Positions 21,982 through 33,451 are shown, counted from the first letter of the stretch. The stretch is 64,000 nt of DNA from Sulfolobus sp. S-194 (GCF_012222305.1 NZ_CP035730.1:1763501-1827500), one strand, 5' to 3'. The notes: generated from the sequence alone by a model not told the origin. Made by a program: numbers and translations.

Positions 21982-22992
21982 ATGAGATCATATGAACTAA
22001 GTTTTTATGAGGTCGAGCAATTCTTTTATAAGCTAGCAGAAGTGAGAGATATAATTAAAGATCAAGATTTGCTTTCCTTTTTACCGCAAAAGTTAGATGC
22101 AGAATTAGTCCAAGGTTCTACTATGGTAAAACATGCCTTTCCAATATTCCAGAAAGGAGGAGTTGTTATGGACGTAACTAATGTTACCCAAGCGGAAATC
22201 GCGGAAGATGCGGGAGCTACTGCCGTAATGGTTTTAGATAAGCTACCTTATGATGTTAGAAAGTCTGGTGGTGTGGCAAGGATGGCTGATCCGAAGATAA
22301 TTGAAGAAGTAATGAATTCTATCACAATTCCTGTTATGGCTAAGGTAAGAATAGGACATTATTATGAAGCCAAAATACTGGAAGCCCTAGGTGTTGACAT
22401 GATAGATGAAAGTGAAGTCCTAACACCAGCTGACGAGGAACATCACATTAATAAATGGGAGTTTAAAGTACCTTTTGTAAACGGTGCTAGGAACTTAGGA
22501 GAAGCTTTAAGGAGGATAACTGAAGGAGCATCAATGATAAGAACTAAAGGTGAAGCAGGAACTGGAAATGTAAGTGAGGCAGTAAAGCACATGAAGATAA
22601 TAAATAGTGAGATAAGGTCTTTGGTTTCCATGTCAGAAGAAGACAGAATGAAAAAAGCAAGAGAATATCAAGTTCCATATCAAGTAGTTGAGCTAACAGT
22701 AAAGTTAGGGAGATTGCCAGTAGTCAACTTCGCTGCTGGAGGTATAGCGACACCGGCTGATGCTGCTCTTATGATGTGGTTAGGTGCTGATGGGTTGTTT
22801 GTTGGTTCTGGTATATTTAAGAGCCAAGACCCTGATGTGAGAGCAAAAGCTATAGTATTAGCTACTGCTAACTGGGAAGACCCAGAAATAGTTCTTGAAG
22901 CTCAGAAAATGATAAGCGAACAGAAAAGTATGATGGGAATTGATATTAAAGCATTAAAGCCAGAGGAGTTACTTCAGGTGAGAGGCCAATGA
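21982..22992 (+). CDS. pdxS: pyridoxal 5'-phosphate synthase, synthase subunit
   Basis: This 336-residue TIM-barrel enzyme makes PLP from ribose 5-phosphate, glyceraldehyde 3-phosphate and ammonia. Landmarks are [44 protein letters not shown], the catalytic-lysine segments VMAKVRIGH and [12 protein letters not shown], and the C-terminal phosphate site [34 protein letters not shown]. It overlaps pdxT by 4 nt, which supports formation of the PdxST complex. It is slightly longer than bacterial PdxS because of N- and C-terminal extensions. Confidence 0.97.
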   Translation: MRSYELSFYEVEQFFYKLAEVRDIIKDQDLLSFLPQKLDAELVQGSTMVKHAFPIFQKGGVVMDVTNVTQAEIAEDAGATAVMVLDKLPYDVRKSGGVARMADPKIIEEVMNSITIPVMAKVRIGHYYEAKILEALGVDMIDESEVLTPADEEHHINKWEFKVPFVNGARNLGEALRRITEGASMIRTKGEAGTGNVSEAVKHMKIINSEIRSLVSMSEEDRMKKAREYQVPYQVVELTVKLGRLPVVNFAAGGIATPADAALMMWLGADGLFVGSGIFKSQDPDVRAKAIVLATANWEDPEIVLEAQKMISEQKSMMGIDIKALKPEELLQVRGQ

Positions 22993-23591
22993 AAATTGGG
23001 ATTATTGCATACCAAGGTAGCTTTGAAGAACATGCGTTACAGTCCAAAAGAGCTTTAGACAATTTGAAAATTCAAGGAGATATAGTTGCTGTGAAGAAAC
23101 CTAGTGATTTAAAAGATGTTGATGCTATAATAATACCTGGTGGAGAAAGTACCACTATTGGTGTCATAGCGCAAAAACTTGGTGTTTTAGATGAATTAAA
23201 AGAGAAAATAAATTCTGGAATACCAACTCTTGGTACTTGTGCTGGTGCAATAATGTTGGCAAAAGACGTTACTGATGCTAAGGTCGGTAAAAAATCCCAG
23301 CCGTTAATTGGTTCAATGGATATTTCTGTTATTAGAAACTATTATGGTAGACAGAGGGAAAGTTTTGAAGCGACTATTGATTTATCAGAGATAGGGGGAG
23401 GAAAGGCTAGAGTTGTGTTTATAAGGGCTCCTGCTATAGTCAAAACATGGGGAGATACAAAACCACTATCAAAACTTAATGATATAATAATTATGGCTAT
23501 GGAGAAAAACATGATTGCTACAACATTTCATCCAGAGTTATCTTCAACTACTGCAATTCATGAGTTTCTCATTAAAATGGCAAAGAAATAG
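22989..23591 (+). CDS. pdxT: pyridoxal 5'-phosphate synthase, glutaminase subunit
   Basis: This 200-residue class I glutamine amidotransferase supplies ammonia to PdxS. The oxyanion strand is [12 protein letters not shown] near 47. The nucleophile region is [11 protein letters not shown] with Cys near 79. The His/Glu pair of the triad is in TTFHPELSS near 180. It begins in an ATGA overlap with pdxS. The next gene starts about 45 nt downstream and is probably separate. Confidence 0.96.
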   Translation: MKIGIIAYQGSFEEHALQSKRALDNLKIQGDIVAVKKPSDLKDVDAIIIPGGESTTIGVIAQKLGVLDELKEKINSGIPTLGTCAGAIMLAKDVTDAKVGKKSQPLIGSMDISVIRNYYGRQRESFEATIDLSEIGGGKARVVFIRAPAIVKTWGDTKPLSKLNDIIIMAMEKNMIATTFHPELSSTTAIHEFLIKMAKK

Positions 23592-23636
23592 GTTTATTAG
23601 TTTTTAAATTAGATTAATTTTTAAGGGTTCAAACTA

Positions 23637-25181
23637 TTGCCTCCGAGAGATCTTTTAATAGATAAGTCAGCTTTAATACATGGCGTATCTAAATATTTAG
23701 AACGTAAAATTATATACGGTAATATCTTGATTCATAAAAGGTTATTAAGTGAGATAGAGAAAGATGCAAGAGAAGGTCTTGTTACTGCTGAAATAGCTCT
23801 TGATGAGATTAAAAGGTTGAGAGACGTCTCGGAATCACTTTTAGTTAGCTTTGAAATAGTTGGCGAGTTAAGTAGTAGACAGGATACAAGTGATGAATTA
23901 AGGGAATATTGCCTTAAAAGAGGATGTACTATAGTTACAGCTGATGAGATACAGAAACAAATTGCAGAGAATTTAGGTATAGATGTATTTTACTTAAGTC
24001 CCTTGGAGAATGCTTTAGAAATAGAGAGTTATTTTGATGAAAATACTATGAGTGTTCATCTAAAGGAAGGAACCACGCCAAAAGCAAAAAGAGGAAAACC
24101 GGGTTATTGGCAGTTTGTAGAGTTATCTTCAGAGATCACATCTGGTTATCAAATAAAGAAATTAGTTAGTGAAATATTAGCCTCAGTTAAGTACGTTAAG
24201 GATTCTTTCATAGAAATTGAAAGAAAAGGTTCAACAATAGTTCAACTAGGTAACTATAGAGTTGTAATTACTCACCCACCGTTAAGCGATGGCTGGGAAG
24301 TTACAATAACTAGACCTGTGACAAGGAAGAGACTTGAAGATTACAACTTACATGAAAAATTAATGAACAGATTAAAAGAACATGCAGAAGGAATTTTAAT
24401 TGCTGGTTCTCCAGGTATGGGGAAAACAACATTTGCTCAAGCCTTAGCAGAGTTTTACAATAGAATGGGGAAAGTAGTTAAGACTATAGAATCCCCGAGA
24501 GATATGCACTTACCTCCAGAGATAACACAATATTCTAAAAACTATGCAGAAATTGGAGAGCTTCATGATATTTTACTATTAAGTAGGCCAGACTATACAG
24601 TATATGACGAGATGAGGAATGACGAGGATTTTAAACTTTATATCGATCTTCGCCTTGCAGGCATAGGAATGGTAGGGGTAGTTCATGCTACCTCACCGAT
24701 TGATGCAATACATAGGTTTGTAAACAGAGTAGATATAGGTACAATACCAAATATCTTGGATACAGTAATATTTATTCATGCAGGAAATGTAGCTAAAGTT
24801 TACAGTTTGGACATGACAGTAAAAGTTCCAACTGGATTGAGAGAAGCTGATTTAGCCAGACCAGTAGTTGAAGTTAAAGATTTAATAGAGGATAAAGTTG
24901 AGTATGAGATTTATGTATTTGGAGAGCAAACAATGTTAGTTCCAGTTGGCAAAATAGCTGGGAATAAACAGAATGCAATGCAGAATAAACTAGAGAGAGT
25001 TATACTTAATGTGATTCCAAATGCTTCAATAACTTATGAAAACGGAGAATATGTTATAACAATTCCTAGAGAAGAAACAGGGAAATTTAATAAAAAACTT
25101 GTTAGTAAGATAAAGAGATATGAGAAGAAATATGGAATTAGAATAAGAGTTAAACTTGATACTTCACAAGAAAGAATCTAA
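23637..25181 (+). CDS. PIN-domain ATPase, PINA-like (Holliday junction branch migration)
   Basis: This 514-residue protein has three parts. An N-terminal PIN-type domain runs over about residues 1-125, with acidic residues in LIDKSALIHG and TADEIQ. A central PilT/VirB11-like ATPase has Walker A AGSPGMGKTTFAQ near 256 and the acidic strand DYTVYDEMRND near 320. The basic C-terminal region, about 440-510, looks KH-like. The layout matches PINA of Sulfolobus, reported as a hexameric ATPase that migrates Holliday junctions with Hjc. The neighbouring convergent gene is hjc, which supports this. TTG start. Confidence 0.85.
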   Translation: MPPRDLLIDKSALIHGVSKYLERKIIYGNILIHKRLLSEIEKDAREGLVTAEIALDEIKRLRDVSESLLVSFEIVGELSSRQDTSDELREYCLKRGCTIVTADEIQKQIAENLGIDVFYLSPLENALEIESYFDENTMSVHLKEGTTPKAKRGKPGYWQFVELSSEITSGYQIKKLVSEILASVKYVKDSFIEIERKGSTIVQLGNYRVVITHPPLSDGWEVTITRPVTRKRLEDYNLHEKLMNRLKEHAEGILIAGSPGMGKTTFAQALAEFYNRMGKVVKTIESPRDMHLPPEITQYSKNYAEIGELHDILLLSRPDYTVYDEMRNDEDFKLYIDLRLAGIGMVGVVHATSPIDAIHRFVNRVDIGTIPNILDTVIFIHAGNVAKVYSLDMTVKVPTGLREADLARPVVEVKDLIEDKVEYEIYVFGEQTMLVPVGKIAGNKQNAMQNKLERVILNVIPNASITYENGEYVITIPREETGKFNKKLVSKIKRYEKKYGIRIRVKLDTSQERI

Positions 25182-25607
25182 GGTTCTGCTCATTTTACTT
25201 TCAACATAACGTACTAGATCTTCTAATTCCATTCCTTTTTCTACCGTTTCTAAGTCTATTACATAATTTCCTCCTTCAGTTTGCCTTAACATATCAAATT
25301 TTATAAACCTTAGCATCTTAGGTAATTTAACACCTAAAAATAGTTCACCACCACTTCTTTTAGCAAACTCTCTAATACCTTCAGCTTGTTCTTTCTCTAT
25401 ATATATTTTCTGTCCATTTTTTCTGCTCTTTACCTCAATTAGTATTATAACTCCAGATTTTAGTGCAATAATATCTGGTACGTGATCTTTTCTCTTAGAA
25501 CCACTTGCTGGAGCTCTTACAACAGCAAATCCTTTATCTCTCAGTCTAGAAACAATATAACGCTCTACCGATGAACCTCGTGATTTATTGGAATTCACAG
25601 TATACAT
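25164..25607 (-). CDS. hjc: Holliday junction resolvase Hjc
   Basis: This 147-residue archaeal resolvase has the PD-(D/E)xK nuclease core: RGSSVERYIVSRLRDKGFAVVRAPASGS supplies the first Glu and basic loop, KDHVPDIIALKSGVIILIEVKSRK supplies the catalytic Asp, Glu and Lys, and the C-terminal dimer region follows. It matches Sulfolobus Hjc as I remember it. It lies 8 nt downstream of ilvC on the same strand, so it may be read from the ilv operon, and its 3' end overlaps the PINA-like gene by 18 nt. Hje, the second resolvase of Sulfolobales, is not in the window. Confidence 0.95.
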   Translation of the reverse strand: MYTVNSNKSRGSSVERYIVSRLRDKGFAVVRAPASGSKRKDHVPDIIALKSGVIILIEVKSRKNGQKIYIEKEQAEGIREFAKRSGGELFLGVKLPKMLRFIKFDMLRQTEGGNYVIDLETVEKGMELEDLVRYVESKMSRTLDSFL

Positions 25608-25615
25608 ATAAAAAA

Positions 25616-26967
<1,352 letters not shown>

Positions 26968-26996
<29 letters not shown>

Positions 26997-28686
26997 TCAC
27001 CTGCTTTAATCTTCCTCCAGGAGGTAATGTGGGTAATGCTAATTCTTCTTTATCAACCGGAATTCTTATCACTGCAGGAACATTTTCTTTCATAGCTGTT
27101 TTAAGTGATTTTTCTATTTCTTCATACGATGTAGCGTTAAATCCTAAAGCACCGAATGCTTCAGCCAATTTAACGAAGTCTGGCGAAGGACCATAATCTA
27201 CACCTACTATTCTCCTTCCGAAGAATAAATCTTGAACTTGCCTCACTAACCCTAAGGTTCTATTATCAAATATCACCGATATTACTGGAATGTGCTCATC
27301 TACAGCCGTGGCCAAATTTGTTCCAGTCATTAAGAACGAACCGTCACCATCTAGATCCACTACGATTTTATCAGGCCTAGCCAATTTGGCTCCCATTGCA
27401 GCAGGGAGACCAAAACCCATTGTACCCATTCCAGATGATGTTAGAAAAGTTCTGGGTTCCAATACTTCCCAAAACACTTCTGCCCACATTTGATGTTGAC
27501 CTACACCAGTAGTTACTATAGCATCCCTAGGTATTGTATTCCTTATTGTCTTTAAGATTTTCCATGGTTTTAGTTTATTTGGTTCGTCATAATAATAGAA
27601 TTGAGAGTAATATTCCTTGTACTCTTTAACTCTTTTTATCCATGCACTATGAGTACTCTTTTTGCCCACTTCGTATATTGCTTTCATTAATTCCCTAAGC
27701 AGAATTTTTGCATTACCTACAAGATTTACATCAACTTTTATTGCCCTCTCTCCATCTGAGGGATCTATATTAATCATTATGAATTTCTTTCTTGTCTCAA
27801 TCATTTCATCATATGAAGTAAAGGTTCTGTCACTAAACCTAGCTCCAATAACTAGCATAGCGTCTGATTCTAAGGCGGCCATTGAAGCTTCTGCTCTCCC
27901 ATAATATCCCATGGCACCGAAATATAGTGGATGATCATGTGGTATAGCTGACTTTCCTGGAAACGTTGATACTATTGGAATATGTAAATACTCTGCAAGT
28001 TCAAGAACTTCTTGTGTTGCGTTAGACCATACAACACCGGTTCCTACTAGGATTATAGGTCTCTCAGCGTTTACTAGTATTTCTGCAGCTTTCTTTAACT
28101 TCTGCCTATCAATTATTGTAGGAAACTCTTTGTAGCCTTTTACCATGGGTTTTTCTGGCCATTTTACTTCGTCAACTTTTTCATAGAAAATATCCCTAGG
28201 GATGTCAACCACAACTGGCCCAGGTCTTCCAGTAGTTGCTATATAAAATGCATTTTTTATCCAAATTGGAATTTCTTCCAATTTCTTTATTTCTACAACG
28301 TATTTAGTAATATGCTCAAATACACCCATAGCATCAGCTTCTTGGAATGCCATTTTTCCTATGGAATTTCTAGGTACTTGTCCAGTTATTGCTATAACTG
28401 GCGAGGAATCCCAATATGCTGTTATTAGACCAGTAACTAAGTTTGTTGCACCGGGACCAGATGTTGCTGTGCATACACCTGGGACTCCAGAAGCTCTTGC
28501 GTATCCATCTGCAGCATGCGCTGCGGCTTGTTCATGTCTCATTAGAACATGTCTTAGTTCTCCATTTTGTAAGTCTTCAATAAATGCGTCGTAAAGTTGC
28601 ATGTTAGATAGACCTGGTATTCCGAATACTACCTTAACTCCTTCTCTCTTTAGAGCATCTATTGTTATTCTAGCCCCTGTCGGCAT
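26968..28686 (-). CDS. ilvB: acetolactate synthase large subunit
   Basis: This 572-residue thiamine diphosphate enzyme catalyses the first common step of branched-chain amino acid synthesis. The activating glutamate is in VLMRHEQAAAHAADGYARA (about 47-65). The TPP/Mg motif GDGSFLMTGTNLATAVDEHIPVISVIFDN is near 440. The central FAD-like domain has ILVGTGVVWSNA. ATG 28686 is preceded by a GAGGTG ribosome site. It is the first gene of the leftward ilv unit, with a TATA-like CTATAAAAG about 30 nt upstream. Confidence 0.96.
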
Positions 28687-28874
28687 TATAGTAACACCTC
28701 TTTAGAATTATTTCTTTTATAGTTAATTTGTGCTTGTTCAAAGTTATCTTTAACTTGAGGAAAAGAATTAGACTTGGAGGGTACAGTCACCTATCATCTT
28801 TTTCACAGACTCTACATAAGAAGTTAAACTTTTTAAGCATTACTATTTTTCTTTTCACAAAAATTATTGGAGAA
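28687..28874. other. 188-nt intergenic region upstream of ilvB
   Basis: It holds the ilvB ribosome site (GAGGTG on the minus strand, about 28692-28697) and TATA-like CTATAAAAG (about 28713-28721). Beyond these I see no gene above 20 codons that I would call, no perfect inverted repeat and no T-loop or box C/D pattern. A minus-strand ATG near 28838 opens a 17-codon frame that I do not call. The remainder may simply be spacer between the ilv unit and the upstream same-strand phosphatase gene. Confidence 0.4.
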
Positions 28875-29366
28875 TTAAAAACTTTTTATTTTTTCAAGTA
28901 TCTGCTTGTGATGGATTATATCTGACCACATTTCTAAACATTTTATATTACCCAAATATAACCATGTATTACCAAAATGTACTCTTCTATCATCGATAAA
29001 CATTATCTCATCTGGTTTTAAATATATCCCCTTTTCTCTCATTCTATCTATAATTTCTGCAATAAAAATAAACTTAAATGGATAATCTTTAGATATAATA
29101 ATATCAAAATATTCTCTTATCTTAAGAAGATCAAGGATTTCATGTGTTTTTTCTGGTAAATTCCAAGTTGCTAATCCAATAAACAATCCCATGTCTTTTA
29201 AACTCCTTAATGTGTCTCTAACTTCTGGAAATAATGTAAGTCTATTCCCTTCTGAATCTTCAATTGAATTCTCGTTAATTAGTTTATAAGGTTTTTTAAA
29301 GATAGAAATATTATAATGATCCCATAGAGTTTTGTCGGCATCAAACACTACTATCTTTATCATCAT
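28875..29366 (-). CDS. HAD phosphatase, magnesium-dependent phosphatase-1 (MDP-1) family
   Basis: This 163-residue protein is typical of the MDP-1-like subgroup of HAD phosphatases. Motif [11 protein letters not shown] is near residue 9, motif [10 protein letters not shown] near 67, the motif III Lys region KDYPFK near 93, and motif [13 protein letters not shown] near 123. Eukaryotic MDP-1 acts on protein phosphotyrosine or glycated proteins; the archaeal substrate is unknown. Its start overlaps the GTPase gene by 26 nt, so both are probably one transcript. Confidence 0.82.
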   Translation of the reverse strand: MMIKIVVFDADKTLWDHYNISIFKKPYKLINENSIEDSEGNRLTLFPEVRDTLRSLKDMGLFIGLATWNLPEKTHEILDLLKIREYFDIIISKDYPFKFIFIAEIIDRMREKGIYLKPDEIMFIDDRRVHFGNTWLYLGNIKCLEMWSDIIHHKQILEKIKSF

Positions 29367-30138
29367 TCATAGATAAAGGAGGGACATAATAAATAATTTT
29401 GCCCTTGTGATAATCTCTTATAAACGCTTTTGCTGCTTCTTCTATGTTAGGTTCTTTAGTAGATTTATATAACCATCCTCTTTTTAACGCTAATTTTTCA
29501 AAAAACTCATATGGAGAATTAAAAGCTATATTATATGTCTCCTTAATAGCATTTGGGTTATATTTTAAAATTCTTTGCAAGAGCATTTCTCCTGCCTTAA
29601 CTGGATCTTCAAGTTTTTCCACATTTATTCCTCTAATGACTTTCTCTAATTCATTTCCGTCTGGTGGTATTATACCGGGTGAATCCAATGCATATATTTT
29701 GGAGTCTATTTTGAATTTTTGAATAGTTTTCGTATAGCCATAAGCCATCGGTATTTTTGAAGTTGAAGCAGAATGTTTTCCCTTTAGTGCATTAATAATA
29801 GAAGATTTTCCCGTTTTAGGATATCCTACAAATATTACTGTTCCCTCTTTTCCTCCTAATAACTCTTTTATTTTATCACGTAGAATTTTAGTGCCTAAAT
29901 GCATAGTCGCTGAAATATATACTGCATCTTTTCCTTCATTCTCAAATATCCTTTTCCATCCTTCTAAAATCTCTTTAGGAATTAAATCGGCTTTATTAAG
30001 AACTATTAAGATTCTTTTTTCTCTATTGAGTGCATATTCCTCTAATTTTTTTGATCTAGTCAAATCTGGCTCTCTAGCATCTATTACCTCTATTACTAAG
30101 TCTGATTTATTAATAAATCTAAGTACTTCCCTAATCAT
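29341..30138 (-). CDS. circularly permuted GTPase, YlqF/RbgA-like
   Basis: This 265-residue GTPase has its G motifs in permuted order: first G4 VLNKADLI (about 46) and G5 YISATMH (about 74), then G1 [10 protein letters not shown] (about 104), G2 near GYTKTIQ, and G3 DSPGI (about 152). This order defines the YlqF/YawG/Nug-type family, whose members assist large-subunit ribosome assembly. A helical C-terminal part follows. The ribosome role is inferred from the family. It is divergent from the unknown gene at 30172 with a 33-nt gap. Confidence 0.88.
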   Translation of the reverse strand: MIREVLRFINKSDLVIEVIDAREPDLTRSKKLEEYALNREKRILIVLNKADLIPKEILEGWKRIFENEGKDAVYISATMHLGTKILRDKIKELLGGKEGTVIFVGYPKTGKSSIINALKGKHSASTSKIPMAYGYTKTIQKFKIDSKIYALDSPGIIPPDGNELEKVIRGINVEKLEDPVKAGEMLLQRILKYNPNAIKETYNIAFNSPYEFFEKLALKRGWLYKSTKEPNIEEAAKAFIRDYHKGKIIYYVPPLSMNDDKDSSV

Positions 30139-30171
30139 TCACTTTATTTTTTTAGTAACTGAATTATATAT

Positions 30172-31122
30172 ATGCCAATTGGAAGTATAGCAGTTTTTGA
30201 CGAGGGCGTTTTCAACGGTTCTATAGAGTATGATGCCTTAGTTGAAGGGGTTAAATTAACATCAAGAGAAAGAGAAATGGAATATACATTTGACATAGAA
30301 AGAAATGCTGAAAAAGTCTATGTAATATTAAATATAGAAAGAAAAAAGTTTTTAGAACCTAAATGGAGATTATGGTTAAACGAATTTTCATTAACGAAAG
30401 AATTTAGACCCAACATAGAAGTTGATTCTGGCAATACCATAATATCCTCTATAATATATGATATAACTCCAATCGTAAAGCAAGGTAAAAATGTTTTTTC
30501 AATAGTATATAAAGGCCTAGATAGTATAACCGTGGATAGTGTTGGTCATATAATATTTTATCCGGTGAAAGAATTTGAAACAAGATATCAGCTATATGCA
30601 GGATCTTTACTGTTAAAACCTAAAGAGAGTGTAGAGTTTACTTGTTATGGTGAATGTTATATTATTGCGAAGAATCCTAGTAAAGATACTAAAGTAAACA
30701 TAGGAGCTAGTGAGGTTACAGGTGATAATGAAGTGGCCGATATAAAGATAGAGAAAGAGGGTAATGTGAGTATAATATTTTCAGCACCAGACAATTTTAA
30801 AAACTATGGAAGAATATATTCTTTCTATTCGTTAAAATATAAAGTGCCTACAATTGATATTAAAGCTGAAGCAATCGTTAAGGACGGATATGTTGAAATA
30901 AAACTAATAAATAATAGTGAAATTGATTTAGATAAAGTGTTAGCAAATTTATTCCTTAATAGTATATCCATTAACTTCAAAAGCTTCAATAACATAAATA
31001 AGGGACAAATAATTGAATATAAAATTCCTGTGAATAATTCTAAGGGAAATTTAAGTCTTAGAGTTGTAGGAATAAAAGCGGGATACAGAAAGATTTTTGA
31101 TATAAATATATTAAACAGGTAA
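30172..31122 (+). CDS. conserved beta-rich protein of unknown function
   Basis: I do not recognise this 316-residue protein. It is strongly beta-patterned, with alternating hydrophobic and charged strands and repeated segments such as EVTGDNEVADIKIEKEGNVSIIFSAP and NNSEIDLDKVLANLFLNSISINF that look like immunoglobulin-like sandwiches. There is no signal peptide or membrane helix. It has two cysteines close together (EFTCYGECYII). It may contain two or three sandwich domains. Its 3' end overlaps the DGGGP synthase gene by 12 nt. A role in the cell surface or in a complex cannot be judged from sequence alone. Confidence 0.7.
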   Translation: MPIGSIAVFDEGVFNGSIEYDALVEGVKLTSREREMEYTFDIERNAEKVYVILNIERKKFLEPKWRLWLNEFSLTKEFRPNIEVDSGNTIISSIIYDITPIVKQGKNVFSIVYKGLDSITVDSVGHIIFYPVKEFETRYQLYAGSLLLKPKESVEFTCYGECYIIAKNPSKDTKVNIGASEVTGDNEVADIKIEKEGNVSIIFSAPDNFKNYGRIYSFYSLKYKVPTIDIKAEAIVKDGYVEIKLINNSEIDLDKVLANLFLNSISINFKSFNNINKGQIIEYKIPVNNSKGNLSLRVVGIKAGYRKIFDINILNR

Positions 31123-31953
31123 TGTACCTAGTGCAAATAAAATTAATGTTCCTAAAGCATAAACTTTCATATAGGCCCTAGCTTTTGAAGCACTTTCTAT
31201 GTTATGTCTTAGTAATATCACTAGGATGAGTATAATGTCTAAGAACAATATTCCAATTAAGTAGATTATGTTAAACCCAAAGAAATAAGGAATAAAAGAC
31301 GTTACTATGAGCATTAGTAGTATAATTTTGGATATAAACCAGGTCTTCTCAATACCTATTCTTACCGCAAGCGTCTTTACACCATTAGCCATATCGCCCT
31401 TTACATCTTCTATTCCCTTTACGAATTCTCTAGTTAAAGTAAAGAAAAATATATATAATGTTGGTATTAATGTCCTAATAACCCATGTTCCTTCAAAAAA
31501 TGCCAGCCCTCCATAAAATGCCGAAAGAGCTGATGTTAAGGCTACTATTAAATTACCTGCTAATCCTTCTTTCTTTAAGTCTTTAGCATAATAATATAAA
31601 GCTAAAACAGTTAGCAAAGCTATTATAAATGCATAAACGTTTAATAAAACCGATAATACTATCCCGATCAAAAACAAAACTATTGATAAGGATCTGGCAC
31701 TTGAGATTTTTATCCTACCAGAAGGTAAGGGTCTATTTGGTTTATTTATTCTGTCAACCTCAATATCAAAAACATCATTAATTACATAACCTCCAGCCGC
31801 AATAACCGAAACAACAATCATTGCAAGGATAAGTTTTATTGGTATTATTTTCCATTCAGAAGCAACAATATAGCCCATAAATGCGGAAATAGCAGAGCCT
31901 ATAACGTTATGTAATCTTACAAGTTCAAAATAAGCTTTTACTGACATTTTCAT
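31111..31953 (-). CDS. ubiA: digeranylgeranylglyceryl phosphate synthase, UbiA family
   Basis: This 280-residue UbiA prenyltransferase has about eight or nine membrane helices. The first aspartate-rich motif is NDVFDIEVDRINKPNRPLPSG (about 59-79). The second is REFVKGIEDVKGD near 175. In Sulfolobus this family member adds the second geranylgeranyl chain to geranylgeranylglyceryl phosphate in membrane lipid synthesis. A reductase of isoprenoid type is encoded nearby (32157-33080), which fits lipid metabolism. The start MKMSVKAYFELVRLHN follows a short AT-rich gap. Confidence 0.88.
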   Translation of the reverse strand: MKMSVKAYFELVRLHNVIGSAISAFMGYIVASEWKIIPIKLILAMIVVSVIAAGGYVINDVFDIEVDRINKPNRPLPSGRIKISSARSLSIVLFLIGIVLSVLLNVYAFIIALLTVLALYYYAKDLKKEGLAGNLIVALTSALSAFYGGLAFFEGTWVIRTLIPTLYIFFFTLTREFVKGIEDVKGDMANGVKTLAVRIGIEKTWFISKIILLMLIVTSFIPYFFGFNIIYLIGILFLDIILILVILLRHNIESASKARAYMKVYALGTLILFALGTLPV

Positions 31954-31989
31954 ATATTGATTTACTAGGAAATTAAAAAGGTGATTTTA

Positions 31990-32187
31990 GTGGTATCCCA
32001 GGAAGAAATTGAAAAAGCTGAAAAATACTTTAAGAATGTTGTTTCGGTGGGGGAAATCATTGCTTTGAGGGAGTTAAAAGCTTTAGGGATTAGTAATCCT
32101 GAGGAAGTAATAAGTAAACTAATGGAAATGGGAGTAATCGAAAAAGGTGAAGGATGTTACAATCTAGTACGGAAGAGAAATGAATGA
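31990..32187 (+). CDS. small winged-helix-like protein of unknown function
   Basis: This 65-residue protein, counted from GTG 31990, begins [14 protein letters not shown] and resembles a small winged helix-turn-helix: [46 protein letters not shown] 31990 is favoured because AGGTGA lies 5 nt before it; an upstream GTG at 31981 would add three residues. It is divergent from the UbiA gene with a 36-nt gap and overlaps the reductase gene by 31 nt at its end. Function unknown. Confidence 0.6.
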   Translation: MVSQEEIEKAEKYFKNVVSVGEIIALRELKALGISNPEEVISKLMEMGVIEKGEGCYNLVRKRNE

Positions 32188-33080
32188 TAATCGAATTCTT
32201 CATTTACACTTACTGTTTTATCCTTCAAGAGTCTGAAAGCTAATGGCAAAACTACTCTCCACGTTTTTTCAAGAATTATTGTCAATCTAAACTGTTTATT
32301 TATCTCGTTTTTCAATTTGTTAAATTTACTTAAATGTAAAGAATTATCATTCTCATAAACTAGTCTAGGTATAGTTTCTAACATTTCTCCAATTGAAAAA
32401 ATCCCGCCTCCAGTAAATATTTTAATTAAACCTAATGTATCACCTATACCGTATTTATATTCTGGTTTAGCTCTTGGTATTGAGCCTCCATGTATGTCTA
32501 TAATTCTCTTATTTATTTTAGGGATAAATAATTTGGGGTCATAATAAGATAATGAGCCTACTAATGTCCCATAACTAAGTGGTACTATCCATCCGAAACC
32601 TGCCGGATTTCTAAGATCAAAAAATACTTCTATGCTATCACTTTCAATCGGTTCTGTTAGATATTCAATAGCTTTAATCCATTTAGCTCTTCCTTTCCAA
32701 CCAGAAGCAACAATGATTTTTCCTTCATATTTCTCGTTATTTGCAAGAAGTTTATTATTATTTTCTATTTTTACATCAGTAGATTTTTTGACTTTAAGAT
32801 TTTCTTCCAAATATTTTTCAAGTTTCAGTCTATTTAATCTTACTACATTTGTTCTAACTTCAAATGATATATCTGCATAATGAAAAATGATTTTCTTAAA
32901 GTAAGAATCAATAAATTCATTAGATATTCCTAACTTTGAAAAAGTATTATAACTTATAATACCAGTACATTTTTTTCCTAGTTCTCTTTTTCTGTCAAAT
33001 ACGATTACACTTTCATCTTTTAATTTCCATGCAGTTAGTAAACCTGCTATACCTCCACCTACTATTAGAACTCTGATGAT
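32157..33080 (-). CDS. FAD-dependent geranylgeranyl reductase-like oxidoreductase with a non-canonical start
   Basis: The frame is open from just after a TAG at 33081-33083 to the stop at 32157, about 307 residues. It opens directly with the FAD dinucleotide motif [14 protein letters not shown], then [16 protein letters not shown], as in geranylgeranyl reductases. The C-terminal part has [22 protein letters not shown], the second FAD contact. There is no ATG, GTG or TTG before codon 91 (TTG 32810), so initiation is likely at ATC 33080 or 33077, preceded by TGAGG. It overlaps speH by 16 nt. It is shorter than the 450-residue Sulfolobus GGR, so the substrate is uncertain. Confidence 0.75.
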   Translation of the reverse strand: MIRVLIVGGGIAGLLTAWKLKDESVIVFDRKRELGKKCTGIISYNTFSKLGISNEFIDSYFKKIIFHYADISFEVRTNVVRLNRLKLEKYLEENLKVKKSTDVKIENNNKLLANNEKYEGKIIVASGWKGRAKWIKAIEYLTEPIESDSIEVFFDLRNPAGFGWIVPLSYGTLVGSLSYYDPKLFIPKINKRIIDIHGGSIPRAKPEYKYGIGDTLGLIKIFTGGGIFSIGEMLETIPRLVYENDNSLHLSKFNKLKNEINKQFRLTIILEKTWRVVLPLAFRLLKDKTVSVNEEFDYHSFLFRTRL

Positions 33081-33451
33081 CTATCAGCCTCATTTATTGT
33101 GTATCTTTTAGCTTTTAATTCATTAACTATGTATATAAATGCTTTATAAGGATCTGTGTGAGCACCGCAAGAGTATACATCGACTGTTGCGAATCTATAC
33201 TCCGGCCATGTATGTATAGTTATATGACTTTCTAACACTATAGCAACTACACTTACTCCTTCTCCAATCTTCCATGATTTAATATCAAGTAGTGTCATAT
33301 TGCCTACTTTTGCAGCTTCTTTCACAATTTCTTCCAATCTTTTTACGTCTTTAAGAATTTCGTTGTCGCACTCATATAAGCTTCCATATACTTGTCTTCC
33401 GACAACTTTTGGTGTGCTGACGACCCCCATCATACCCCAAACCCCCCACAC
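33065..33451 (-). CDS. speH: S-adenosylmethionine decarboxylase proenzyme (pyruvoyl type)
   Basis: This small pyruvoyl decarboxylase precursor has 128 residues from GTG 33451, or 122 from the more likely ATG 33433 ([23 protein letters not shown]). Self-cleavage should occur at the Glu-Ser bond in [24 protein letters not shown]. It makes decarboxylated SAM for spermidine and longer polyamines. Sulfolobus has a close paralogue that decarboxylates arginine instead. I chose SAM decarboxylase because the UbiA gene nearby matches the neighbourhood I recall for that enzyme. The next gene is translationally overlapped. Confidence 0.85.
   Translation of the reverse strand: MWGVWGMMGVVSTPKVVGRQVYGSLYECDNEILKDVKRLEEIVKEAAKVGNMTLLDIKSWKIGEGVSVVAIVLESHITIHTWPEYRFATVDVYSCGAHTDPYKAFIYIVNELKAKRYTINEADRSSEF

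Noticed and set aside
28780-28840. Minus-strand 17-codon frame (about 28838 leftward) upstream of ilvB, considered as a leader peptide
   Set aside because: It is not rich in Leu, Val or Ile, has no terminator-like structure after it, and attenuation by leader peptides is not expected in archaea.
32157-32810. Truncated 217-residue gene starting at TTG 32810
   Set aside because: The same frame continues upstream without a stop to 33080 and encodes the FAD-binding N-terminus, so the short version would lack the cofactor site.
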